From the NCBI RefSeq assembly GCF_024139115.2, contig NC_085140.1, positions 338,830,966-338,894,965 on the forward strand: 64,000 nt of DNA, in the 5' to 3' direction. The notes below the pieces were generated by a model, which did no database searches, was not told the DNA's origin, and saw only the letters and a list, made by a program, of their open reading frames with translations. Source of the DNA: Armigeres subalbatus. Taxonomy: Eukaryota; Arthropoda; Insecta; Diptera; Culicidae. This document shows, piece after piece, positions 54,601-64,000 of this stretch; position 1 is the first letter of the stretch; the number at the start of each line of letters is the position of its first letter. A program made the translations under genes and the position numbers.

Positions 54601-55615
54601 CCTCCTTTCAAGAGGCTCGGAAGCCTCCTTTCAAGAGGCTCGGAAGCCTCCTTTCAAGAGGCTCGGAAGCCTCCTTTCAAGAGGCTCTGAAGCTTCCTTT
54701 CAAGAGGCTCTGAAGCTTCCTTTCAAGAGGCTCGGAAGCCTCCTTTCAAGAGGCTTGGAGGCCTCCTTCAAAGAGGCTCGGAGGCCTCCTTTCAAGAGGC
54801 TCGGAGGCCTCCTTTCAAGAGGCTCGGAAGCCTCCTTTCAAGAGGCTCGGAAGCCTCCTTTCAAGAGGCTCAGGCCTCCTTTCAAGAGGCCTGGAGGCCT
54901 CCTTTCAAGAGGCTCGAGGCCTCCTTTCAAGAGGCTCAGAGGCCTCCTTTCAAGAGGCTCAGAGGTCTCCTTTCAAGAGGCCTCGAGGCCTCCTTTCAAG
55001 AGGCCTCGGAGGTCTCCTTTCAAGAGGCCTCAGGGCCTCCTTTTAAGAGGCTTGGAGGCCTCCTTTCAAGAGGCTCGGAGGCCTCCTCTCAAGAGGCTCG
55101 GAGGCCTCCTTTCAAGAGGCTCGGAGGCCTCCTTTCAAGAGGCTTGGAGGCCTCTTTTCAAGAAGCTCGGAGGCCTCCTTTCAAGAGGCTTGGAGGCCTC
55201 CTTTCAAGAGGCTCGGAGGCCTCCTTTCAAGAGGCTCGGAGGCCTCCTTTCAAGAGGCTCGGAGGCCTCCTTTCAAGAGGCTCAGAGGCCTCCTTTCAAG
55301 AGGCTCGGAGGCCTCCTTTCAAGAGGCTCGGATGCCTCCTTACATGAGACTCGGATGCCTCCTTACAAGAGGCTTGGAGGCCTCCTTTCAAAAGGCTCGG
55401 AAGCCTCCTTTCAAGAGGCTCGGAGGCCTCCTTTCAAGAGGCTCGGAGGCCTTCTTTCAAGAGGCTCGGAGGCCTCCTTTTAAGAGGCTCGGAGGCCTCC
55501 TTTCAAGAGGCTCGGAAGCTTCCTTTCATCAGACTCGGAAGTCTCCTTCAGGATGCTTGGAAACCTCGCTCCAAAGGCTTGGAATTCTTTCGAGATGCTG
55601 AAGCGTTCTTTCAAA
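51685..55615 (+). repeat. 23 bp satellite, second block (about 165 units)
   Basis: Same unit as 47315-49741. 51.7-54.5 kb is the cag type with many short deletions (ttt to tt, aa to a, loss of aag). 54.54-54.76 kb returns to a regular cggaagcc type. 54.76-55.50 kb is dominated by cggaggcc, in which ggaggcctcc is a perfect palindrome. Units decay after 55.51 kb. ORFs of 694, 319, 311 and 299 residues come from the stop-free unit. Confidence 0.97.
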
Positions 55616-55850
55616 TTTTCTCAAATTCTTGTAGGAAGCTTGATGTATAAACTTAATATGAACTGGTTTCTGGTTCGTTTTTCATATATATTAAAAGTTA
55701 AACTTATTATGAGGGGTTACCTCAATTAATGCTAAAGTTCGAAGGGGTACCTCTCAAGGAAAAGGTTGTGAACCGCTGCTCTAGGATGTAGACGGGGTGC
55801 TGTGTTCTAGAGCGCGTCGAAGATGGAGGTTATAGTGCCATTATAGCTTC
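55616..55850. other. Flank of the satellite; no gene
   Basis: AT-rich to 55720, then gaaggggtacctctcaagga, resembling generic repeat edge sequence. Nothing firm. Confidence 0.35.
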
Positions 55851-56330
55851 TTGGAGAGCTGGGACGAGAAGCATGGGCTGTGACCTGAATTATGGAAGGA
55901 TTGCTCCCGTGAAGGTCGGAAACAACTTCCTACTTTAGCATAGGGAGGATGGCCAGACTAGTAGTGGTCACGTCGATGATGGCAGTGGAATGGTCGATGA
56001 AGTAATCTGTGGATGCGAACGCTTCCATTAGGATGTCACCTCGGGGTCCAACCTTGATCCTCTCCTGGCCGGATGGTGCGCATTCATGTTCCCCAGAAGG
56101 AATAGGTGGGAATAGGGAATCGTTGATTATATCACTTACCTTTTGTTTGATTCCTGGTTAGGGAGACATATGTTCCCCACAGTGATTGGCATGCTACATC
56201 GAAGATGAACTCCGACGACCGGAGGATTTATACCAAATTGAAATGTGTCGAAGGGGATCTCCCAAAGGATCCCAATCGCCACAGAATGCCGGATATCGAT
56301 ACCTACTTTGGAGACCCACTTGTATTAACC
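55850..56330 (-). pseudogene. LINE endonuclease domain relic (R1/I/jockey type)
   Basis: The minus-strand translation with stops and shifts gives PITVGNICLPNQ, then HLFLLGNMNAHHPARRGSRL, then in another frame MEAFASTDYFIDHS, AIIDVTTTSLAIL and SDLHGS-like text. This order matches APE endonucleases of LINEs (GDFNAHHPxWG, a D near IDLTxxS, SDHxP); the catalytic GDFN reads GNMN. Only the middle of the domain is present and it is beyond function. Confidence 0.65.
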
Positions 56331-56399
56331 TTCAAGGGATCGGCAGTCCATTTGTCCGTAGTTGAAATATATCTTGAATTTTGCCATACTTAATTTTCT

Positions 56400-58584
56400 A
56401 AATGATTTTTATTCTTCAAATATTTGGGTCTATTTATTCACAGCAACAATCAATGCTACAAAATATTGTGTAAATACAGGAATTCTAACCTGAATATCGC
56501 CATTTATTTATTTCATTATCTGACTTTTCGAGGAAAATAATCTTGGATTTATTATTCGGACTCTTAACAGTCGATCAGTTTTTTTTTTATGAAAAATAGT
56601 GTCATGGGTTAGAGACCTCAGATAGCATTGTCAGTAGAGGTTTGACATTACCTGGCAGGTTTGATTACCGGTCCAGTGGAGGAGATTTTTCAGTATGGGA
56701 AATATTGGATAATAGGATTCGAAAACGATAAATTTATTAATTTTAACGCCATTCAACAATTGAACTCGACCATTTCCTGTTCTATAAAAATAGTACAAAA
56801 TAAAACATGAACTAACGAAAACTCAATTATTTATTGAGTTCTTCATGAGATCAAGATGTCTCAAATCGTCATTGTCGAGTTCAGAATATTGGAAATCAGT
56901 CGATAGATAAACACAATTTTATTTTCCATCAATCAAAATATCATAACTAAATCATCTCCTTTTTCTTTTACTTTCAGGTAAGTTATTGGAAAACAGTACT
57001 CCAGATTTGCACAACCGTACGATGTTCTTGTAAGCATTTATTCCTTACGAAACTTATGGGTTAATGTGGACAGGCATGGTCTACTTTTTAATTACAAACG
57101 GAGATAATGTTGGATGGAAAAAAATCTTAATAAGAGGGCCGGGGGTTGAAAAAACCAGTAAGCTCCCTTACAGTCTATCGCCCCTGTACAGCATTTCACT
57201 TACTCTGAACTATTCAAATCACTTCTATTTCAATTTGAGTGAGAGCCTTCAAAGCGTCGCCGTCTATAGCTTGATAACACTACCATAGCCGTGTAGGCTA
57301 TCTGAGGTCTCGGGTAAACTAACTCTATCAATAAGGTTAAGGTTAGCCTACCTCAGTCCAATAATCAGTCAATCGTACATCAGTGGCATGCAGTCTCCGT
57401 GGCCGAAATTGACCATGATCGTCTCCGATAATTATTGCACAATTAGCCAACGGCTAAATATGTACACACTCCTCCGTAAACCGCTACCGAATGTTTATAG
57501 CCCAAAGTTGACCGGCTATTGTACTTCATCACAAGCAGGTAGGTTCAACGGATCTTGACATGAACAACATTCAACGCAGCGCAAGTATGTGGACAAAGCA
57601 AACAGAAGGTAGATACGAACTGCGGCAGTAATTGCAATCAAGCATGGACAAATGACCACCGCCGCCCCGTAGCTTCTGTTTTGCTTCGATTTTCATTGCC
57701 TTCTGACAAAATGTGAAGCAGAGTACCTACGTACGCTATTATTTGATCAACCATGGACCATGAAAATGATCGTTGGGTTGAGGCCTGGGCTGACCTTTAG
57801 GGTCAATCTTTCAAGTTGTGTATTCCATTTCCAACCAGTCCGAGAGGGTCAGAAAGCGATGTAACAGATCATTGACAGTGCACGAGTATTTACAACCGAT
57901 TTGTCAACTTTGGCACTCTATGAAAACTACGACGGGACAAGAGAGTGTGTCAAGCAAATGCATATGGGGCGCAGATTCATCAATTCGACGCGTCGTTCAA
58001 CACGGCAGCGTGTTTGTCCACCCACGGCGAGATGCAGAGAATTCCCATCCGCTGCGTCGACGTTCACCAACTGAGTAAAGCTATATAGTGATCATAAATC
58101 TTGCTGCTGGACTTTTGTCCATCTGTCATCGATGGACAAGCCACGCGTTCGATAGACTTATCTTGCTGCTGAGATAAAGATTTCATTGTATTTGCCTGTC
58201 AGTCAGAAGTGTGACTATGGCTAACTTTTATACAAGCGCAGACATGGTTTCTGTGGTTGATTTTTTTGGATGGTTTTGTCTGAATTATATAACAAACAGC
58301 TTCTATAGGTCATGCAGATTTTTAATGCAATGACTAACAACTTATTCTTTTGTTCGCATATCTAGGCTCTACATTTCAACTGGGACAAGTGTGCCATTTA
58401 ACTCTTATTTGTATTTTCACAGTTATTTGATAAAATACTATGTAGTGTATAATAAAATACTATGTGCCTCGAATCTCTATTTCTTCTCATATTATAATTT
58501 GTGTTTGAATAACTTCAGAAGCTTTGTTCAAGTTTCGTCTCAATTAATCATTTCAAAAAATAAATCATCGTACCAATTTCATAA
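56400..58584. other. 2.2 kb mostly unique, no gene recognised
   Basis: 57070-57175 may be a decayed copy of the 46041 MITE (ggaaaaaaatcttaataaga, gccgggggttgaaa, ctccctta). 57180-58100 is less AT-rich and shares nothing with the rest of the window. ORFs of 74-86 residues show no motif. Confidence 0.4.
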
Positions 58585-58715
58585 CTACACCCAACCAGCG
58601 GATGGATGACAGATTTTTATATATAACCACTACGCATAAAAACCTTGCAATATATGTAAAACTTTTAGGCATATACAAATTTAAACAATCATTAGAATCT
58701 TTATTAGAATTAGAA
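58585..58715 (-). mobile_element. Partial copy of the 22246 MITE
   Basis: ctacacccaaccagcggatg, cagattttt and ttaggcatatacaaatt follow the order of the reverse complement of 22246-22472. The second terminus is absent. Confidence 0.6.
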
Positions 58716-59039
58716 TCTTAATCAGTAGTATTCGTAAAGAACTCTTGCATAATCTGTGTAAGCCCGAATTTCGTACAGAATTGTGGGATTTTTATTGGGT
58801 TTAGGGTGATTGCTCCTCGAATTCATCTTATAGCTGTAAGTCTCATCAGAAACATAATACTTAAAATTGATATGTTTCTTATTTGTGTCTGTTGAGCACT
58901 GATCGGACTTGTTAGCAAAAAAGCGACATGTTTGGTGATATATATTTTTCTTTCGCGATGAAATAGATATATTTTCAGTGAAATGGAAATGGGAATACTT
59001 CTTAATATTCTCTTCTCGTAAAACAATACGGATCTTTTT
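58716..59039. other. No gene seen
   Basis: AT-rich. Overlapping 67- and 117-residue minus-strand ORFs have no motif. Confidence 0.35.
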
Positions 59040-59246
59040 TAAACTCTTCAGAATTTTCTCAGCAAGCGCTTCCAAATTTCCCTAGCAAATGCTTCAACAT
59101 TTTCTTGGGGAATCAAAGCTTCCTCTTCGGAATTTCCTCGGGAAACGCTTCAAAATTTATACAATTTTTTTTTCAAATTTTTCGCGAAGCGCTTCCGAAT
59201 TCCTTCGGGAAAAACTTCGTCAATGCTTCGAAATTTCCTTTAAAAC
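59040..59246 (+). repeat. Degenerate cgcttcgaaatttcctcggg minisatellite
   Basis: About nine units of 20-24 bp (gcttc(a/c)(a/g)aatttcctcgggaaa). It continues at 59555 after the MITE, so both belong to one array. Confidence 0.8.
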
Positions 59247-59543
59247 CAGGCATTGCAATTTATCCCATCATTCGATCTTCTGAGGAAAGATACTGATGAT
59301 ATGCTGGGATATCGATCTTAGTTATCTATCTGCTCAGTAAACAAAGTGCAATGTTCACCATGGAGAAAAGTTTTTTCACTGTTTTTGTTGTAGCAACGCC
59401 CTCGCAACATGAACAAACCCCGAACCACGCTGGCTATCAGGATCATCATCAAATGCTCAAATGATAAAATCTTTCCAGAGTGCTCTTTGATAAGGGATAA
59501 CATCTTTGCACAAGCATAAGCTCAGATGATATTGCAATGCCTG
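59247..59543. mobile_element. hAT-like MITE, 297 bp, with 8 bp TSD
   Basis: The ends caggcattgcaat and attgcaatgcctg are inverted. tttaaaac stands on both sides (59239-59246 and 59544-59551). An 8 bp duplication with a cag(g) terminus is the hAT signature. No ORF of its own. Confidence 0.88.
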
Positions 59544-59554
59544 TTTAAAACACT

Positions 59555-59945
59555 TTACTCGAAAAACGTTTCGAAATTTCTTAAGGATACGCTCCGATGT
59601 TTCCTCGGGAAATGCCTCGGAATTTCAATGGAAAATGCTTCTGAATTTCCTCAGAAAAACACTTCAGGATTCATTCGGGAAATGTCTTCGTAGAAGCTTC
59701 GAAATTTTCTCGAGGAATTTAGGAATTTCTTTGGGAACTGCGTCGAAATTTCCTCAGAAATCGCTTCAATAATTTCCTCGTGAAACGCTTTGATGTTTCC
59801 TTGAGAAACGCTTTGGTATTTTCTCCGGAAACGCTTGGAAATTTCCTCAGAAAACACTTCGGAGTTTTCTCGGGAATCGGAAAAGTCTACGTATTTTTTC
59901 AAGAAACGCTTTGTTTTTTTTTAGGAAACGCTTTAAAGCATAAAC
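59555..59945 (+). repeat. Continuation of the cgcttcgaaatttcctcggg minisatellite
   Basis: About sixteen units, for example gaaatttcctcagaaatcgc, gaaacgctttgatgtttcct and gaaacgcttggaaatttcct. The 83- and 88-residue ORFs are repeat translations. Confidence 0.8.
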
Positions 59946-60090
59946 ATAACCGCCAGGTGACGACGCAGAAATTTCAATGGTGTCCCACCCTTCAGCAGAA
60001 TTCTGAAAATTTGCTTTGTTCCTTGTTCTTCGAGCATCATCTTTAACATCGCAATCGTTTAGCGAGTGCACTCAACCGTTGTACCGTTGT

Positions 60091-60112
60091 ACACGTATGA
60101 TATCATACGTGT
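60091..60112. other. Perfect 22 bp palindrome
   Basis: acacgtatgat followed by its exact inverse. It could be a protein-binding site or the centre of a lost foldback; nothing else supports either. Confidence 0.6.
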
Positions 60113-60324
60113 TTTCCTCGGTAAACAAAACAAATGACAAATCTGTTTTTTTTCTATTTTTTTTTTTTTCATTAGTATTTTGCCATTTTGGAAAGGCAAA
60201 ATGCGTGAAAGTTATTTGTTATTTTTAACCGAAAATGCTTATAGAACCCTTCACGGGTATTCAGAAGCCATTCATGATAAACATTTTTTGCGGTATTATT
60301 CACAAAAATAAAAGGAAAAAATTC

Positions 60325-60446
60325 TAAAAATTCGGGGTGACAAAATTGGGTAGAAAACGTGATAAAATCAGGGGTAAACAAAATCAGGGGTGAACATAAT
60401 CGAGGGTAAACAAAATCGAGGGTGACAAAATCGGGTCAACACTGTA
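60325..60446 (+). repeat. aaaatcgggggtgaacaaaat tandem repeat
   Basis: Six to seven copies of a 17-20 bp unit (gggtgacaaaattggg, ggggtaaacaaaatcag, agggtgacaaaatcggg). Resembles the repetitive end of an Aedes inverted-repeat element; the partner end was not found. Confidence 0.7.
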
Positions 60447-60496
60447 CTGCAATTTGAATATCCTATGTCAGGACATTGGGTCTGTAGGTACCAAGG

Positions 60497-60559
60497 TTTT
60501 TTTTTTTTTTGTGTCTTTATTAAAGAGACTTTCAGCCCAAGGCTGGCTCGTCTCCGAAC
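60497..60559 (-). mobile_element. LINE 3' tail only, 63 bp, with 11 bp TSD
   Basis: aggtaccaagg at 60486-60496 and 60560-60570 brackets the insert. On the minus strand it reads gttcggagacgagccagcct, gggctgaaagtctctttaat, aaagacac and a poly-A of about 14. A severely 5'-truncated LINE. Confidence 0.88.
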
Positions 60560-60570
60560 AGGTACCAAGG

Positions 60571-60790
60571 TATTCAAGCCGTTCGTCGCAACAATACTCA
60601 GCAAACTGAACTCTGTTGTCGATTCGATCCGACTCGAACGAAAAACCAGGAACACCTTTGCTTTACCATAGGGCTCAAGTTAGCCCTATACACGCTGATC
60701 AAAATGAATCAATAAATGAGTACATATCGTTACAAGGTAATAATCTCAGTGGTATTTTGCAATAACTCCTCATTCCAGTATTATCTACTA
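60571..60790 (+). repeat. Direct repeat, first copy (partner 62640-62850)
   Basis: Shared in order: ccgttcgtcgcaacaatact, cagcaaactgaactctgtt, cgaacgaaaaacc, acacctttgc-ttacca, tacacgctgatcaaaatga, gtacatatcgttacaa and taatctcagtggtattttgc. Part may have been coding (KPFVATILSKLNSVVDSI in one frame, with the other copy keeping RPFVATILSKLNSVIDSL), so it may belong to a LINE ORF. Confidence 0.75.
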
Positions 60791-60949
60791 CATTCTTTCC
60801 CTCCTCTTCTCTGGTGTCGTATTATAAACATAAAATACCTATGTAGCTTGAAGAACCATCATTATTGATTCCTTTTAAACCAATATTGAATTACTCCCTT
60901 TTCAAGAATTAAGAAAAATATCCGAACGACTCTATATAATCCCAACATA
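60791..60949. other. Short unique flank
   Basis: No feature seen. Confidence 0.3.
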
Positions 60950-62150
60950 ATTCAAATTGTAATCAAAACCAAGACCAATCCAAATCAAATCTAAATACAA
61001 TCAAAACTCAATTTAATTTCAATCCAATTCCAATCCAAATTCAATCCAAATTCAATTTAAATTAATAATCAATCCAACTCCAATACAAATCCAATGAAAA
61101 TCAATCCAGATTCAATATTAATCCAACCCAAAACCAATCAAAATCCAAATCCAGTCCAAAAACAATCCAAATCCAATTCACATCCAATACGAAATCAATC
61201 CGAACAATCCAAATCCAATCCGAATCTAATCCAAATAAAATCCAATGAATTCCAACCAAATACGATTCGAATCCAATACAAATCCACTCACAATTCAATC
61301 CAAATTCAATCCAAATCTAATTCACAACCAATCTAAATTCGAATCCAATCCAAATCCGATCCGAAACCATTTTATATCCAATTCCGAACCTAAATTCAAT
61401 CCAAAACCAAATCAAATCCAATTTCTAACCTATATGAATCCAAATTCATTCCAAATCAACTCATAATCCAATCCCAATTCAATTCAATATTAATCCATAT
61501 CTAAATTCAATTCAAATCCAATCCAAATCCGATCCGAAACCATTTGATATCCAATTCCGAACCAGTCTGAATCAAAATGCAAAACCAAATCAAATCAAAT
61601 TTCCAACTTATATGAATCTAAATCCAAACCATATTCCATCCAAATCCGATCCGAATCCATCCACTCATAATCCAATCTTATTTCAATCCAATTTAATTCC
61701 AAATCTAATTTAGAACCAATCTAAATCCAATCCAAATCCGGTCGCAAAACAATCCAAATTCAGTCCGAATCCAACCCAAATCCAATCCAAAACGAATCAA
61801 ATCCACTTCCGAACCAATCTTAATTCAAATACGATCCGAAACCATTTGATATCCAATTACAAACCAATCTAAATTCAAATCCAAAAGAAAATCAAATCCA
61901 ATTTGTAACCAATATGAATCCAAATCCAATCCATATTCAATCCAAATCCGATCCAAATCCATTCCTAATCTACTTATAATCCAATCCTAATTCAATCCAA
62001 TTTTAACCAAATCAAATTCAGAAACAATCTAATTCCAATCCAAGTTCGATCCTAAAACAATCCAAATTTAATCCGAATCCAATCCCAAAACAAATCAAAT
62101 TCAATTCCGAACCCATCTTAATTCAAATCCAATCAAAATCCAAATTCTTA
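60950..62150 (+). repeat. (aatccaaatcc)n satellite, 1.2 kb
   Basis: Irregular array of aatccaa/aatccaat/gaatccaa words, complementary to the 22585-22860 array. Larger repeats occur inside: ccgatccgaaaccatttgat at about 61530 and 61830. The 65-80 residue ORFs rich in N, P, Q and S come from this repeat. Confidence 0.9.
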
Positions 62151-62274
62151 TTTAAGTTTTATTTTCAACTGATCATTAATCATTTCCGTAATTTTTTTTC
62201 ATTCCAACATCTTTTTGGTTTTCGTTTAACAAACTCTCTTGCCTATTAGTTTAATTTATCTCATTGTGCCTTTT

Positions 62275-62465
62275 TTTGTCCCCCGGCCTACTCCTCTGCC
62301 CTTCTGCCAGGGAACCTACCGGGGATGCAAGCATTCACCTGTCTTTTTTATCTTTCTTTGCCACTTTTATGTTTTGTGCCATTTGTTTTGCACCTTTTCT
62401 TTGCCACCCGGCCTACTCCTCTGCCTTTCCGTCAGGGGCCTACCGGGGACGCTAGCATTCTCAAG
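62275..62465 (+). repeat. Two tandem ~120 bp units
   Basis: cggcctactcctctgcc, tc(a/c)gg(g)-cctaccggggaygc and agcattc appear at 62284-62337 and 62408-62460, separated by ttctttgccac/gtgccatt text. Resembles the repeated 3' untranslated region of a LINE; unproved. Confidence 0.55.
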
Positions 62466-62639
62466 AATTTTTTTATCTTGTCTTCCATCTTCTATTTTTT
62501 GTTTAATACAATTTTTTTTATTTACCTGACTCCGATGATACCGATTGCAACAGATGTAGACAGGGAGCTCAACCAAATTAAAAAAACTGAATTGAATTCT
62601 ACCGACTGCGTAATTGTCGTGACCCGGACGAGGTTTTTC

Positions 62640-62850
62640 AAGCTCGACCGTTCGTCGCAACAATACTCAGCAAACTGAACTCTGTTATCGATTCGCTCCA
62701 ACACGAACGAAAAACCGAAAACACCTTTGCGTTACCATGGAGCACAAGATAGCTCTATACACGCTGATCAAAATGAGTACATATCGTTACAAGTAAATAA
62801 TCTCAGTGGTATTTTGCAATAACTCCTCATTCTAATCTTTTCACTACACA
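62640..62850 (+). repeat. Direct repeat, second copy
   Basis: Matches 60571-60790 with one small deletion (aatcaataa missing before gagtacatatcg). The two copies enclose the tccaa satellite and the 62275 tandem. Confidence 0.75.
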
Positions 62851-62889
62851 AGGAACTGTGTAACTATTGGGCCCGGGGAAGGGCCTTTG

Positions 62890-63130
62890 GCTGAAAGCCA
62901 TTCGGGCGATTGCCGATTATGTCGTTCGCCCGAACAAACAATTTGACCGAAAGTCATTTAGCCGACATGGACATACGGCACATGTCTTTAGGCCGAATAA
63001 GTCATTTGGTCGAAAATGTCGATTGACCGAAATGGTCGTTTGACAGAAAGAATCATTTAGCTGAACACGGTTTGGTTGAAAAAGTCAAGTAGGTCATTTA
63101 GCCGTAATACCGTTTGGCCGAAATGCTGTT
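62890..63130 (+). repeat. Degenerate ggccgaaa minisatellite
   Basis: About ten diverged units such as catttagccgacatgg, catttggtcgaaaatgtcga and cgtttgacagaaagaatcat. Same family as 16800-17245. Confidence 0.8.
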
Positions 63131-63149
63131 TTTGCAGAATTGACCTTTG

Positions 63150-63630
63150 AGCTTGTTATAACCCACCACGAGTTTACTTCACCAACGACATTTTCTCCAT
63201 TGAATACGGTCTGGTTATGAAACATGCCATTCAAAGAATACCAGATCATCTTCGAAATATTTATTATTTCCTTTATATTCGCTGAAAATACCATCATGGC
63301 AATTGCAACAAACGATATTTTCGGTGTTTTCAATAATAATTCGATCACCTTCCGAAAACTTTATGAACCGTGTTCAGTTTATGTTGCTGAACTGGTAGCA
63401 ATTAACTTCGCTTTGGAGATTAATTCCGATAAGCCCGTAGACCATTATTTCTTCTCGGATAGTCTTCTATCGAGGCATCTTACTTTCTTACAAACATAAG
63501 AGAGCAGATGCGTGATTTGGTCGAAAAGTCGTTCAAGATTTCCTTTGTATGGGTCCCATCCCATTACCTAATCTATGGCAATAAGAAGGCGGACTTACTA
63601 GCAGATGAGCGCGCAGGAAGTTGAATTTTA
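63150..63630 (+). pseudogene. RNase H domain relic of an I/jockey-type LINE
   Basis: Encodes part of the RNase H that some LINEs carry after RT. Visible blocks: PCSVYVAELVAINFALEI (catalytic glutamate region), YFFSDSL (aspartate), then after a frameshift near 63465 IREQMRDLVEKSFKISFVWV and PSHYLIYGNKKADLLADERA (His and final Asp region), ending in a stop. The upstream part of the frame (63224 onward) is degraded. The RT that should precede it is not present. Confidence 0.8.
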
Positions 63631-63682
63631 TTTTAGACAAATCTCGAACAACGAGTTTTTCCCATTAGTCTGTCAGAGTAGA

Positions 63683-64000
63683 GTAGAGTGGGGCAAGAGT
63701 GCGCGTGGGGTAAGAGTACGTTTTTGATTTTTTGAAGTAATAAAAAAAGATAAACTAGCAACACTGCATCAGTTTGACAGGTATTCTGGCCAACTATTAT
63801 CATGTGTAATTGTAAACGATTTGAATAAACAACAAGGGAGATATGGAATTAGATAACTTTTTGGTCATTTTGCTAAAAATAATTGGATTTCCGCAACTAG
63901 TAATTCATTACCATATATAAGTTCAATCAGGTGAACATTATACCATTTCGATAACCTATTGTATAGAGTACTTTATGGTACAGAACACCAATCCAGTTTG
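63683..64000 (+). repeat. Dispersed repeat, uninterrupted copy, runs off the window
   Basis: gagtggggcaagagtgcgcg, taagagtacgtttttgattt, then tagcaacactgcatcagttt and tggccaactattatcatgtg. It is the reverse complement of 26602-27425 without its MITE. Truncated by the window end at the ccaatccagtttg word. Confidence 0.8.

Noticed and set aside
51578..55483. ORFs of 694, 319, 311 and 299 residues, plus short minus-strand ORFs
   Set aside because: Same satellite artefact. Overlapping frames give the same cyclic peptide, and the plus-strand ATGs come from flanking DNA or unit variants.
47315..55615. CRISPR-like array
   Set aside because: The 23 bp units are head-to-tail with no unique spacers, and the genome is eukaryotic.
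60571..62850. LTR retrotransposon with 210 bp LTRs
   Set aside because: No TG...CA ends, no primer-binding site or polypurine tract, and the interior is satellite without gag or pol.
1..64000. Integrated viral sequence, common in Aedes
   Set aside because: I looked for flavivirus- or rhabdovirus-like polymerase or capsid motifs in the listed frames and saw none; all RT-like frames are non-LTR retrotransposons.

Overview
The window looks like intergenic or intronic DNA from a culicine mosquito, most likely Aedes. It is AT-rich and shows no confident host protein-coding exon. It is packed with Feilai-type tRNA-derived SINEs, small inverted-repeat (MITE/foldback) elements, decayed non-LTR retrotransposons and degenerate minisatellites built on words such as ggccgaaa, which are typical of Aedes genomes. 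Everything was read by eye, so family names are from memory and boundaries are approximate unless a target-site duplication (TSD) is given.

Layout. 0-9 kb: a 0.9 kb foldback element (743-1651), a pogo-like MITE, SINEs, and a repeat-poor stretch (6.7-9.1 kb). 9.1-16.8 kb: a nest of insertions. A TA-flanked element (9815-15567) has a 3.8 kb foldback with a TTAA duplication inserted inside its left terminal repeat; the foldback arms are made of ~151 bp tandem units. 16.8-20.8 kb: minisatellites, then an LOA/jockey-like reverse transcriptase relic. 20.8-23.2 kb: a DNA transposon with ~350-400 bp inverted arms and a broken transposase-like gene. 24-27.4 kb: nested retroposons, a full Feilai SINE with TSD, and a MITE whose empty site is present elsewhere in the window. 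28-30 kb: repeat-poor DNA. 30.1-31.6 kb: a jockey-type LINE with an initiator/DPE promoter and a truncated ORF1. 32.4-35.2 kb: a second tandem-armed inverted repeat related to the first, holding a LINE with TSD. 35.9-41.9 kb: one endonuclease/RT LINE cut in two by a 3.2 kb terminal-inverted-repeat insertion. 42-47.3 kb: SINEs and MITEs around 3 kb of unique DNA.

47.3-55.6 kb: the most conspicuous object, a 23 bp satellite of about 6.3 kb (roughly 270 units) interrupted by a 1.94 kb segment with its own 10 bp inverted ends. The unit has no stop codon in any forward frame, so the very long ORFs there are a property of the repeat, not evidence of a gene. 55.8-64 kb: an endonuclease relic, minisatellites, a hAT-like MITE with 8 bp TSD, a 1.2 kb tccaa-rich satellite between two direct repeats, and an RNase H relic.

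The mobile genes do not form a working pathway. The window is a record of layered insertion, and several steps can be ordered because the empty site or split host element is also visible.
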